The translations under genes and the position numbers were made by a program. The notes below the pieces were generated by a model. That model made no database searches. It saw nothing but the letters and a program-made list of their open reading frames with translations, and was not told where the DNA came from. Shown here piece after piece: positions 55,901-64,000 of a stretch of DNA of 64,000 nucleotides (the stretch's first letter is position 1; each line of letters opens with the position of its first letter). Source of the stretch: Veillonella seminalis (GTDB taxonomy: Bacteria > Bacillota > Negativicutes > Veillonellales > Veillonellaceae); NCBI RefSeq assembly GCF_003992065.1, contig NZ_RQUZ01000012.1, positions 1 through 64,000 on the forward strand, read 5' to 3'.

Positions 55901-56617
55901 ATGAGCTTATATGATGTAATTGAACAGCGTTTGGCACAGGATGAAAAATCAATTATGGTAACCGTGCTGAGCGGTGAACGCCAAGGCGATAAAGTCTTGT
56001 ATAATGAAAAAGGCGATGTCGTATACGGCAACGCGGTTGACGGTATTTGCATTAATCCGGAACAGCGACCTGAAGTATTGAATTTAGGTGCCATGGAATG
56101 CTTTGTGCAACCGGTCGAAAAGGACCCTGAAGTATTGGTGTTGGGCGCCGGTCATGTGAGTCGTTGTATCGCCGATATGCTTCTCTTTATTGGCTGTCAT
56201 GTTACTGTTGCTGACGATCGGGCGGAATATTTGCGTCCCGATTTTTTCGATGAACGCGTGCGTCGTCAATGCATTGATTTCAATGATTTGGCTTCGCAAC
56301 TGCCGCTAAAAAATTATAAGGGCATTATCATCGTTACCAGAGCTCATGAATACGACAGTATTTGTCTTAATCAAGTGCGTCATTTGGTCGATTCTGCTTA
56401 CATGGGTGTTATGGGCAGTCATAAGCGTATTTTTCACGCTTTTGAAGTATTGAAAGAAGAAGGTTGGACACAGCAGGAATTAGATAAAATTTATGCACCT
56501 ATCGGTTTGTCTTTGGGTGCAGATACACCGGAAGAAATTGCTTTATCTATTGTGAGTGAATACTTGGCAGTAACTCGCGGGCGCAAGGGCGGTTTCTTGT
56601 CGGAAGGAAGTAAGTAA
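55901..56617 (+). CDS. XdhC-like accessory protein, Rossmann (C-terminal type) domain
   Basis: A 238-residue protein corresponding to the C-terminal NAD-binding half of XdhC. The Rossmann loop is LVLGAGHVSRCIADML near residue 75, and the conserved GVMGSHKRIFHA is near residue 170. ATG 55901 follows TTTTGAGG; the frame is open further upstream but inside yqeB. XdhC binds molybdenum cofactor and supports its sulfuration before insertion. The N-terminal half occurs as the next gene. Confidence 0.87.
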   Translation: MSLYDVIEQRLAQDEKSIMVTVLSGERQGDKVLYNEKGDVVYGNAVDGICINPEQRPEVLNLGAMECFVQPVEKDPEVLVLGAGHVSRCIADMLLFIGCHVTVADDRAEYLRPDFFDERVRRQCIDFNDLASQLPLKNYKGIIIVTRAHEYDSICLNQVRHLVDSAYMGVMGSHKRIFHAFEVLKEEGWTQQELDKIYAPIGLSLGADTPEEIALSIVSEYLAVTRGRKGGFLSEGSK

Positions 56618-56619
56618 GC

Positions 56620-56934
56620 ATGAAACGAGAATTTGTCCGCTATTTGCAGGGACATGAGAGAGATACATTGGCCATTGCCACCATTTTACAAACCCAAGGA
56701 TCTACGCCTCGTAAGGCGGGAACCACTATGGTAGTACATCCCGACGGTTCCATTTTCGGTACTATCGGCGGCGGTCGGGCAGAAAATGAAATTCGTTTGA
56801 GTGCGCTTGATGCACTGAAACATAAAGAGGCTCATCGTCGTATTACCGTTGACTTGAATGATGATGTAGCCGTTAAAGAAGGCATGGTTTGCGGCGGTAA
56901 TTTGGATGTCTGGATTGAGACTCAGAATGTGTAA
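56620..56934 (+). CDS. XdhC/CoxI N-terminal domain protein
   Basis: A 104-residue stand-alone version of the N-terminal XdhC/CoxI domain: AIATILQTQGSTPRKAGTTM, IFGTIGGGRAENEIR and KEGMVCGGNLDVWIE, including the conserved Cys near residue 92. It begins 2 bp after the Rossmann-domain gene. The two halves are therefore separate and in reverse order compared with a full-length XdhC. A terminator follows. Confidence 0.87.
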   Translation: MKREFVRYLQGHERDTLAIATILQTQGSTPRKAGTTMVVHPDGSIFGTIGGGRAENEIRLSALDALKHKEAHRRITVDLNDDVAVKEGMVCGGNLDVWIETQNV

Positions 56935-56989
56935 TTAGCTGTATTTCTTGGTTATCAAATTTACAGCACGCTTAAAATAAGGTAAAATA

Positions 56990-57023
56990 AAAGAGTACCT
57001 GTGCATCAGCGCAGAGTACTCTT
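56990..57023 (+). terminator. Hairpin terminator of the molybdenum hydroxylase operon
   Basis: Stem AAAGAGTAC-CTGTGC / GCGCAG-GTACTCTTT type with loop ATCA, followed by T-rich sequence. It separates the hydroxylase unit from cdaA. Confidence 0.75.
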
Positions 57024-57058
57024 TATTTATTTGTGAACCTCCTGAGGAGTGGTTATAT

Positions 57059-57877
57059 ATGATGGCACAATTACAGGGTTTAATTGAAACGTTCCGATTC
57101 GGCGATTTAGTCGATATTCTATCGGTAGCGGTTTTAATTTACTATTTATATAAACAAATTCGTGATACACGCGCCATGGCACTGTTAAAAGGCCTGATTG
57201 TATTGGGGCTTATTAATGTGGCCAGTCGTTTTTTTGATTTACATGTTATCAGCTGGTTGTTGCAACAAGGGATGACCGTCTTATTGGTTGCTTTGCCGGT
57301 AGTATTTCAGCCGGAGTTGCGACGTGCGTTGGAACGATTAGGGCGAGGACGACTGTTTTCAAAATCACAGGATGTAAGTGAAGTTGAAATCGATAATTTG
57401 GTCAATGAAGTGATGGCATCGGCGAAGGTAATGTCGCGTGATCGCATTGGTGCTTTGATTGTTTTTGAACGTGAAGTAGGGCTTGGTGAAATCATCGATA
57501 CGGGTATCGAAATCGACGGTAAAGTGTCACGAGAGCTCTTAAATAACATATTTATTCCGAATACACCGCTCCATGACGGGGCCGTCGTTATTCGCGGCAA
57601 TCGTATTATGGCAGCCGGTTGTTTATTACCGTTAACACAGGATCGCTCTTTGAGTACAGAACTCGGCACGCGTCACCGTGCGGCTATCGGTCTCAGTGAA
57701 CAGGCTGATGCGGTTGTTTTGGTAGTGAGTGAAGAAACCGGTAAGATTTCTTACACTTATGGCGGTCATATTTATCGTCATTTACCGGAAGAACAGTTGC
57801 GCGAATCGCTCAGAGCTTTCATGGAACGCCCTAAGAATGCGTTGTCCTTCTTGAAGAAATGGAGGGCTAAAAAATGA
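57059..57877 (+). CDS. cdaA: Diadenylate cyclase CdaA
   Basis: Makes the second messenger c-di-AMP from two ATP. The 272-residue protein has three N-terminal membrane helices (about 15-90) and a DAC domain. The catalytic motifs are DGA in PLHDGAVVIRGNRI near residue 178 and RHR in GTRHRAAIGLSE near residue 208. TGAGGAGTGG precedes ATG 57059 (a second ATG follows immediately). It overlaps the ybbR start by 4 bp, giving the widely conserved cdaA-ybbR-glmM cluster. Confidence 0.96.
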   Translation: MMAQLQGLIETFRFGDLVDILSVAVLIYYLYKQIRDTRAMALLKGLIVLGLINVASRFFDLHVISWLLQQGMTVLLVALPVVFQPELRRALERLGRGRLFSKSQDVSEVEIDNLVNEVMASAKVMSRDRIGALIVFEREVGLGEIIDTGIEIDGKVSRELLNNIFIPNTPLHDGAVVIRGNRIMAAGCLLPLTQDRSLSTELGTRHRAAIGLSEQADAVVLVVSEETGKISYTYGGHIYRHLPEEQLRESLRAFMERPKNALSFLKKWRAKK

Positions 57878-58830
57878 TGCGATGGATTAATAAAAATCAA
57901 GGCCATTGGATGGCTAAAATTTTGTCCCTCTTAGGTGCCATTTTATTATGGTTCTTTGTCATGAAGGAACAGAATCCGATTGTGGATATTAACTACACCG
58001 TACCGGTTCAAATGCAGAATTTGAATTCTCAATATGTGGTAGAGAATATTCCTTCAGAAGTGCATATTCATTTACGCGGACCGCGTAATTCGATTTTGGC
58101 AATTAATCAGAGTACCCTCAAAGCCTATATGGACATGGGGGATGTAGCACCGGGACAGCAGAATGTTCAGATTCAGTTTACACCGCCGTCGGGCGTAAGT
58201 CTTATCAGTATGACGCCGGATACGGTAAATGTAAATGTAGATGAATATACCTTGCGTGAAGTACCGGTAGAGGTACAGCAATTGGGCAAAGTGCTGGAAG
58301 ATGTAGCCATTAAGGCTATTAATACGGTACCGAAAGTAGTTACCGTAAGCGGTGCTAAGCAAGAAGTTGATTCGGTGGCACATGTAGTATTGCGCGTAAA
58401 AATGAATGACCGACGGGCTGATTTTACGGCCTCCGGCATGATGGTAGCCGTTAACGCAGCCGGCAAGACGGTTGATAAAGTAACCATTACACCGCGTCAG
58501 GGCCAGGCTCAAATTGATTTGGAACAAATTCGTTTTGAGAAAAATTTACCGGCCGTAGCAAATTTAACAGGAACTTTAGACAGTGAATACGCTGTTAAAA
58601 GTGTAACGGTTGAACCGCAGCAAGTCCTTGTGAGCGGTAAAGAAGGTGCGATTAAAGATCTTACCGAGGTTCGTACCATAGACATTCCGTTAAACGGGCA
58701 GGTCGCCAATATTGAAGGTGACTATGACTTGGTACCGAATGAAAACTATTCGATAACACCGGCGAGAGTTCACGTAATCGTGGAAATCGTCAAAAAATAT
58801 TTAGGAGACGCTAATGCTAAGAATAATTAA
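57874..58830 (+). CDS. YbbR-domain protein, CdaA regulator (CdaR-like)
   Basis: A 318-residue protein with one N-terminal membrane helix (ILSLLGAILLWFFVM, about 12-28) and a series of three or so extracytoplasmic YbbR beta domains. It binds CdaA at the membrane and alters its cyclase activity in the Firmicutes where this was studied. ATGA overlap with cdaA shows translational coupling. The C-terminal end overlaps the FAD-protein gene by 17 bp. Confidence 0.9.
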   Translation: MMRWINKNQGHWMAKILSLLGAILLWFFVMKEQNPIVDINYTVPVQMQNLNSQYVVENIPSEVHIHLRGPRNSILAINQSTLKAYMDMGDVAPGQQNVQIQFTPPSGVSLISMTPDTVNVNVDEYTLREVPVEVQQLGKVLEDVAIKAINTVPKVVTVSGAKQEVDSVAHVVLRVKMNDRRADFTASGMMVAVNAAGKTVDKVTITPRQGQAQIDLEQIRFEKNLPAVANLTGTLDSEYAVKSVTVEPQQVLVSGKEGAIKDLTEVRTIDIPLNGQVANIEGDYDLVPNENYSITPARVHVIVEIVKKYLGDANAKNN

Positions 58831-60439
58831 TTTTCGAGTGGACGTAAAAAATAAAAATCCGCTGGAAGCCTTACTTGTTCATAAATTTCCTGTCTTAAAA
58901 GATCAGATTCAAGAGATTCATGTAGTGAGACGAGCCGTTGATGCTCGTAAAAAACCGCATATTACGTTTGTGTACACTTTATTTGTGGCGGTCCATAATG
59001 AGGCGGCGGTAATGAAAAAACTCGGCCGCGACAAAAATGTGAGTACCATGGAACCTATCGAACCGGAACCGATTGTTCACGGTGAACAGCTTCTCACGGA
59101 GCGTCCGGTTGTAGTCGGCTTCGGTCCGGCCGGTATGTTGGCCGCGTTTTATTTGGCTCGTGAAGGGTATCGTCCCATCGTGCTCGAGCGCGGTCAAGAT
59201 GTGGACCAACGATCTCATGATGTAGAAACATTTTGGAAAACTGGTGAATTCAAAGCGGAATCGAATGTACAGTTCGGTGAAGGCGGTGCCGGGACATTTT
59301 CCGACGGTAAATTAACGACGCGCGTTACCCATCCGAGACTGCACGAGATTGCCAAATATTTTGTCCGTTTCGGGGCACCGCAGGAAATCCTCTACAAGCA
59401 TAAACCGCATGTGGGGACTGATGTGCTGCGCGGCATGGTAAAAGCCATGCGTCAGCAAATTATAGCTTGGGGCGGTGAAGTCCGTTTCGGGGCTAAGCTG
59501 ACGAAACTTCAATTGCAAGCAAACCAGATTGTGGGCGTTGAAGTAAATCATGAAGAAATGATTCCTACACGCCTCGTGTTGGCCGGTGTCGGTCATAGTG
59601 CACGAGATACGTATGAGATGCTGTATAAATTCGGTATTGCCATGGAAAGCAAACCGTTTGCCGTAGGTGTTCGCATTGAACATCCTCAGTCAATGATTGA
59701 TATTTCACAATATGGTATCGATCCTGCCGAATTGGGACTTGGGGCGGCGGAATATTCCGTTGTCTATCATGATAAAGAGACGGGCCGTACGGCGTACAGC
59801 TTCTGTATGTGTCCCGGCGGTGAAGTGGTGGCCTCTGCTTCGGAGGACGGCCATGTGGTTACGAACGGCATGAGTTTGTATGCTCGTGCCAGCGGCGTAG
59901 CCAATAGTGCCTTGGTAGTTACCGTAGGCCCTGACGATTTCGGCACCCATCCGCTCGGTGGGGTTGCGTTTCAACGCGAATGGGAAAAGAAAGCCTTTGA
60001 ATTGGGCGGCCGTGATTATAAGGCACCGCTTCAAACAGTGGGTGATTTCTTGGTCCGTCAAAAAGGTACCGTGCCGGAACAGGATGCAGCAGCACCGCAT
60101 TCCTATCGTCCCGGCGTAGTGGCGGCGGATCTTCATGAATGTTTGCCGACCTATGTAACGGATGTTATAGAACGGGCGTTGCCGTATTTCGGACGTCGTA
60201 TTAAAGGATTTGATGAACCACAGATTTGTATGACCGGTGTAGAAACGAGAACCTCCTCACCATTACGCATTTTGCGAGATGATGATCGGCAATCGCCGAC
60301 GGTCAAAGGACTATACCCTATGGGTGAAGGAGCCGGCTATGCAGGCGGTATCATGAGTGCCGCTTTGGATGGTGCGGAAACAGCCATTCGTGTGATGGTT
60401 GCGTATAAGCCGTTAATGGCGCAGGAAGGAGAAGCGTAA
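58814..60439 (+). CDS. FAD-dependent oxidoreductase (COG2509-type dehydrogenase)
   Basis: A 541-residue flavoprotein. After an N-terminal domain of about 95 residues, the FAD loop is PVVVGFGPAGMLAAFYLARE near residue 98. NVQFGEGGAGTFSDGKL near residue 155 is typical of this family, and the C-terminal GLYPMGEGAGYAGGIMSAA closes the FAD site. TTAGGAGA precedes the ATG, which lies inside ybbR. Genes of this family are often found between ybbR and glmM in Firmicutes. The substrate is unknown. Confidence 0.88.
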   Translation: MLRIINFRVDVKNKNPLEALLVHKFPVLKDQIQEIHVVRRAVDARKKPHITFVYTLFVAVHNEAAVMKKLGRDKNVSTMEPIEPEPIVHGEQLLTERPVVVGFGPAGMLAAFYLAREGYRPIVLERGQDVDQRSHDVETFWKTGEFKAESNVQFGEGGAGTFSDGKLTTRVTHPRLHEIAKYFVRFGAPQEILYKHKPHVGTDVLRGMVKAMRQQIIAWGGEVRFGAKLTKLQLQANQIVGVEVNHEEMIPTRLVLAGVGHSARDTYEMLYKFGIAMESKPFAVGVRIEHPQSMIDISQYGIDPAELGLGAAEYSVVYHDKETGRTAYSFCMCPGGEVVASASEDGHVVTNGMSLYARASGVANSALVVTVGPDDFGTHPLGGVAFQREWEKKAFELGGRDYKAPLQTVGDFLVRQKGTVPEQDAAAPHSYRPGVVAADLHECLPTYVTDVIERALPYFGRRIKGFDEPQICMTGVETRTSSPLRILRDDDRQSPTVKGLYPMGEGAGYAGGIMSAALDGAETAIRVMVAYKPLMAQEGEA

Positions 60440-61794
60440 TGTCTAGATTATTTGGCACCGATGGGGTGCGTGGGGTAGTAAATGCGTTTTTGACGCCTGA
60501 ATTGGCGTATCACTTGGGTCGCGCAGCGGCTTCGTATTTCGGTCGTCAGAAAAAACGACCTGTATTCCTCATTGGTCGCGATACTCGTATTTCCGGCGCT
60601 ATGCTTGAAAATGCGTTGGCTGCCGGCATTTGCTCGGTAGGCGGTGATGTAGTGGTTGCCGGTGTGGTACCGACTCCGGCCGTAGCGTACTTGGTACGTA
60701 AGCACGGTTGGGATGCAGGCGTTGTTATTTCCGCTTCGCATAATAAATTCCCGGATAACGGAATTAAATTCTTTGACGGTCAAGGATTTAAATTGCCGGA
60801 TGCGGTTGAAGATGAATTGGAAGATTTATGTCAGCAGAGCAGTGAAAATAATTTGGAACGCCCTACGGGTGCGGATATCGGCCGTATTCTTAACAGCCGT
60901 GAACTCGCTCATGAATATGCCGCTTTTGTGGAAAGTACCGTAGACGTATCCCTTGAAGGTTTGACGATTGTTTATGACGGGGCCAATGGTGCCGCTTCGG
61001 CCGTAGGTCCTGAAGTTTTTGAAAAATTAGGCGCTAAGGTGATTGCCATCAATGTCGATCCGGACGGTGTTAATATCAATGAAAATGCCGGTTCCACTCA
61101 CATGGAAGGTCTCCAAGCGGCCGTTGTTAAATACGGTGCGGATGTGGGGATTGCCAATGACGGTGACGCAGACCGGTGCCTTTTAGTTGATGAAAAAGGC
61201 GAAGCTCTCGACGGCGACCAAATCATGCTTCTTTGTGCTAAACAGCTCAAAGAACAAGACCGTTTGAAGCAAGATATGATTGTAGGTACGGTAATGAGTA
61301 ATATCGGTTTCCACAAAGCCGCCAAAGAATTAGGTATGAAAACATTCTCCACAGCTGTAGGTGACCGCTACGTACTCGAAAAAATGCGTGCCGAAGGTTA
61401 TTCCATCGGCGGCGAACAGTCGGGTCATGTAATTTTCCTTGACTACAACAGCACCGGTGACGGCTTATTGACAGCCGTACAGATGCTTGCCTTACTTAAA
61501 AAGTCCGGTCAGCCTTTATCGGAGCTTGCCAAAGTCATGGTGAAATACCCGCAATTACTCGTGAATGTTCACGTAGTAACGAAGACCGGCTGGGATGAAA
61601 ATCCGCTTATCAAAGCGGAAATTTCCGAAGCAGCTCGTGAACTCGGTGAAAACGGACGTATTTTGGTTCGTCCGTCCGGTACGGAAGCGTTGATTCGTGT
61701 TATGGCGGAAGGTCCGGATCATGAACAATTGGAACGTATTTGTCATACTGTAGCGGAAACCATCGGTCGTGAACAAGGTCTCGTAGAAGAATAA
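60439..61794 (+). CDS. glmM: Phosphoglucosamine mutase
   Basis: Converts glucosamine 6-phosphate to glucosamine 1-phosphate for UDP-GlcNAc synthesis. At 451 residues it has the normal length. The phosphoserine loop is VVISASHNKFPDNGIKFF near residue 98, the Mg2+ loop is NDGDADRCL near residue 240, and the C-terminal phosphate-binding segment is RPSGTEALIRVM. Its ATG overlaps the previous stop (TAATG). GlmM binds CdaA in several Firmicutes, which fits the operon. Confidence 0.96.
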   Translation: MSRLFGTDGVRGVVNAFLTPELAYHLGRAAASYFGRQKKRPVFLIGRDTRISGAMLENALAAGICSVGGDVVVAGVVPTPAVAYLVRKHGWDAGVVISASHNKFPDNGIKFFDGQGFKLPDAVEDELEDLCQQSSENNLERPTGADIGRILNSRELAHEYAAFVESTVDVSLEGLTIVYDGANGAASAVGPEVFEKLGAKVIAINVDPDGVNINENAGSTHMEGLQAAVVKYGADVGIANDGDADRCLLVDEKGEALDGDQIMLLCAKQLKEQDRLKQDMIVGTVMSNIGFHKAAKELGMKTFSTAVGDRYVLEKMRAEGYSIGGEQSGHVIFLDYNSTGDGLLTAVQMLALLKKSGQPLSELAKVMVKYPQLLVNVHVVTKTGWDENPLIKAEISEAARELGENGRILVRPSGTEALIRVMAEGPDHEQLERICHTVAETIGREQGLVEE

Positions 61795-61804
61795 GATAAA
61801 CTGT

Positions 61805-61875
61805 TAAAATCCATAGTATGATAGGCGGATTTAAGTATCAAGATCCCCGTCAGCTATGGATTTTACGCGTTTTTT
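61805..61875 (+). terminator. Terminator after glmM
   Basis: Arms TAAAATCCATAG (from 61805) and CTATGGATTTTA (to 61865) enclose a loop with minor internal pairing. TTTTTT follows at 61870-61875. Confidence 0.75.
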
Positions 61876-61882
61876 ACATATC

Positions 61883-61911
61883 TTTACAAGTATACCTATA
61901 TCAGTTATAAT
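61883..61911 (+). promoter_or_regulatory. Promoter of glmS
   Basis: TTTACA at 61883-61888, a 17-nt spacer, TATAAT at 61906-61911. Initiation near 61918 leaves about 175 nt before the ribozyme cleavage site. Confidence 0.75.
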
Positions 61912-62089
61912 AAATGGACACAGAGTGTTTATTGAGAGCTATATTCAGAAGTAGTGCTGAAGGCCTTTCAGAAGCATTTTGAGACACTTTCGGTGAATTC
62001 TGAACAGTAGTTTACAAGGTCCCGAGAGTATGCTCATAACTGTGAGACTGTCGCAACTTAAGTAAAGGAGGTTACCTAATTCGTAAAGG

Positions 62090-62260
62090 CGAATAGCGCA
62101 GGCACTGAACGGAGACAGCCGATTCAGTAGACGAGGTAGAGGAGTATCGAAACATCAGCGGATGCCTCTCGGCCGGCTTCAGTCGTTATATAAGTTACAA
62201 TGTCTATCGGTGACGATGAGAACAAAAGACTTATACGAAGCAATTGGAGTAGTCTGTTTT
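62090..62260 (+). ncRNA. glmS ribozyme
   Basis: A self-cleaving riboswitch that uses glucosamine 6-phosphate as cofactor and lowers GlmS synthesis when that sugar is plentiful. The conserved start AGCGC is at 62094-62098, so cleavage should fall between A62094 and G62095. The core motifs GACGAGG (62130-62136), ATCGAA (62146-62151) and GCGGATGCCTC (62158-62168) match known glmS ribozymes. The 3' domain extends towards the ribosome binding site at 62261-62268. It lies directly upstream of glmS, as expected. Confidence 0.92.
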
Positions 62261-62275
62261 CAGGAGGATACAACC

Positions 62276-64000
62276 ATGTGTGGTATTGTAGGATATATTG
62301 GATTTGAAGACGCGTCTGAGTTTATGTTGGACGGTCTTTCTAAACTCGAGTATCGCGGCTATGATTCAGCCGGGATCGCTGTTTTAGGTGCCAATAATGT
62401 AATTAAAGTGCAGAAAAAAGTTGGTCGTCTGGCTAACTTACAAGCAATTGTTAAAGAAGACCCCAATCCGGGTCATGTAGGTATCGGTCATACTCGTTGG
62501 GCTACTCACGGTCGTCCATCGGATATGAACGCTCACCCTCATACGGATGCAAAAGGTTTATTTGCAGTCGTTCACAACGGTATTGTGGAAAACTATTTAC
62601 CGATTAAAGAAGAATTAATCAAAAAAGGCTATGAATTTAAATCCGAAACGGATACAGAAGTAGTGGCCCATTTGTTGGCTGATTTGTATGACGGAGACTT
62701 TGAAGGTACCGTTCGCCGCGTGTTACAACGCATTGAAGGTTCTTACTCCTTAGTTATTCTTTGTGCTGATGATCCAAGCCGTATTATTTGTTCTAAAAAA
62801 GATAATCCGCTCGTTATCGGTCTCGGCAAAGGTGAAAACTTCATTGCTTCCGATATTCCGGCTATCATCAATCATACACGCGACACTTACATCTTGAACG
62901 ACGGCGAAGTAGCTGTTGTTACTAAAGACTCCGTACGCGTAAGTGATTTGGAAGGCAACTTAATTAACAAAAAAGTATATCATGTAACTTGGAATGCGGA
63001 AGCTGCCGAAAAAGGCGGTTTTGAACATTTCATGTTGAAAGAAATTTACGAACAACCAAAAGCTATTCGTGATACTTTGACCGGCCGTATCTCTAAAGAC
63101 AATAAAGAAGTTGTGTTTGAAGAATTAGGTTGGGAACCGGCTGATGTGGCGTCCGTTAACCGTATTTTGATTACGGCTTGCGGCACGGCGTATCATGCAG
63201 GCTTAGTAGCTAAATACTATATCGAACAATTGGCACGCATTCCGGTAGAAGTGGATATTGCGTCCGAATACCGTTATCGCGATCCGTTGACTGATAAAAA
63301 TACCTTGGCTATTGTTATCAGCCAATCCGGTGAAACCAGTGATACGTTGGCTGCTTTAAAAGAAGCTAAACGTCGCGGTGCCCGTTCCTTGGCAGTAACC
63401 AATGTGGTAGGTTCTTCTATCGCTCGTGAAGCCAATCAGGTAATCTACACTTGGGCCGGCCCTGAAATCGCCGTTGCATCTACTAAAGCTTATACAACTC
63501 AGCTCGTAGCCTTGTTGTTATTGGCTGTATACATCGGTAAATTGAACGGCAAATTGGATGCCGCTTTGGCTGAAAAAATCTTAACTGATTTACATGAATT
63601 GCCTAACTTGTGCAATGAAATTTTTGAAACGGTTGACGATATTAAAGCCTTTGCCCGTAACTACGGTTTCCGTGAAGATGCATTCTTCTTGGGGCGCTCC
63701 ATCGACTATGCGGTAGCTATGGAAGGTTCTTTGAAATTAAAAGAAATTTCTTACATCCATGCTGAAGCGTATGCCGGCGGTGAATTAAAACACGGCACCT
63801 TGGCTCTTATTGAAGAAGGTGTACCGGTTATTGCTTTGGCTACGCAGGAAGACGTACGCGAAAAAATGATGAGCAATATTAAGGAAGTTAAAGCTCGTGA
63901 TGCGATTGTTATCGGTCTCGGTCTTGCCGGTGATACGGAAATTTCCAAATATGTGGACCACACAATTTTTGTGCCACGCTCAGATAAATTTACAGCCCCT
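62276..64000 (+). CDS. glmS: Glutamine-fructose-6-phosphate aminotransferase (partial)
   Basis: Makes glucosamine 6-phosphate from fructose 6-phosphate and glutamine, the entry step of amino-sugar synthesis. ATG 62276 follows CAGGAGGA; after removal of Met, Cys2 (MCGIVGYIG) is the glutaminase nucleophile. The glutaminase domain covers about residues 1-240 (GIGHTRWATHG, VVHNGIVENY). Two SIS isomerase domains follow, with ITACGTAYHAG, SQSGETSDTLAA and STKAYTTQL. The frame is open to the window edge (575 codons seen); about 30 C-terminal residues are expected beyond it. Confidence 0.97.
   Translation, partial: MCGIVGYIGFEDASEFMLDGLSKLEYRGYDSAGIAVLGANNVIKVQKKVGRLANLQAIVKEDPNPGHVGIGHTRWATHGRPSDMNAHPHTDAKGLFAVVHNGIVENYLPIKEELIKKGYEFKSETDTEVVAHLLADLYDGDFEGTVRRVLQRIEGSYSLVILCADDPSRIICSKKDNPLVIGLGKGENFIASDIPAIINHTRDTYILNDGEVAVVTKDSVRVSDLEGNLINKKVYHVTWNAEAAEKGGFEHFMLKEIYEQPKAIRDTLTGRISKDNKEVVFEELGWEPADVASVNRILITACGTAYHAGLVAKYYIEQLARIPVEVDIASEYRYRDPLTDKNTLAIVISQSGETSDTLAALKEAKRRGARSLAVTNVVGSSIAREANQVIYTWAGPEIAVASTKAYTTQLVALLLLAVYIGKLNGKLDAALAEKILTDLHELPNLCNEIFETVDDIKAFARNYGFREDAFFLGRSIDYAVAMEGSLKLKEISYIHAEAYAGGELKHGTLALIEEGVPVIALATQEDVREKMMSNIKEVKARDAIVIGLGLAGDTEISKYVDHTIFVPRSDKFTAP

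Overview
The window most likely comes from a diderm Firmicute of the class Negativicutes, probably Veillonella or a close relative. This is inferred, since no rRNA or marker search was possible. It combines outer-membrane trimeric autotransporter adhesins (extended signal peptides, YadA anchors) with Firmicute-type RNA regulation (a methionine T-box and a glmS ribozyme). Base composition is moderately AT-rich, with very AT-rich intergenic DNA. No rRNA, tRNA, CRISPR array or complete insertion sequence was seen.

Layout. (1) 0.4-13.1 kb: three trimeric autotransporter adhesin loci in tandem. The first is a giant gene of about 2670 codons broken by two compensating frameshifts, the second is intact, and the third is a pseudogene (two frameshifts and an amber codon at the neck glutamine). 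(2) 13.2-21.4 kb: LysR regulator facing a flavodoxin and a secreted cupin, a DASS/SLC13 transporter, an ispE-gntR pair, and two tandem YitT-type membrane proteins. (3) 21.6-27.4 kb: phosphoglucomutase, an ACT-domain protein with its DUF711 partner, a polyprenyl-phosphate GlcNAc-1-P transferase and UDP-GlcNAc 2-epimerase (envelope sugar supply). (4) 27.7-34.9 kb: a complete F1Fo ATP synthase operon, atpZ-I-B-E-F-H-A-G-D-C. (5) 35.4-38.7 kb: methionine T-box, metA (acetyl-CoA type by residue Glu111) and metY, giving homoserine to O-acetylhomoserine to homocysteine. (6) 38.9-42.5 kb: a decayed zone with a broken merR, a broken MFS gene next to an HxlR regulator, a truncated flavin reductase, a pepD 3'-end remnant and several elaborate nested hairpins. 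(7) 42.5-49.9 kb: pepD, ansA, cbiZ (cobinamide salvage), mscS, a D,D-carboxypeptidase, a YfbR-like nucleotidase and queG. (8) 50.0-56.9 kb: a three-subunit molybdenum hydroxylase and its selenium-dependent maturation genes. (9) 57.0-64.0 kb: cdaA-ybbR-FAD protein-glmM, then glmS under a glmS ribozyme. This links c-di-AMP synthesis with amino-sugar precursor supply.

The strongest candidate for something undescribed is a pair of nested hairpin elements at 39474-39550 and 42330-42403. They share an essentially identical core of about 43 nt but have different outer stems that remain paired. Each lies near the centre of a larger imperfect inverted repeat whose right arm runs into the 3' end of the neighbouring minus-strand gene. 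Other points worth checking are the coiled-coil tails after the YadA barrel in all three adhesins, an Asp in helix 1 of the ATP synthase c subunit at the Na+-site Gln position, a split and order-swapped XdhC, and degenerate 19-bp and 23-bp intergenic tandem repeats.
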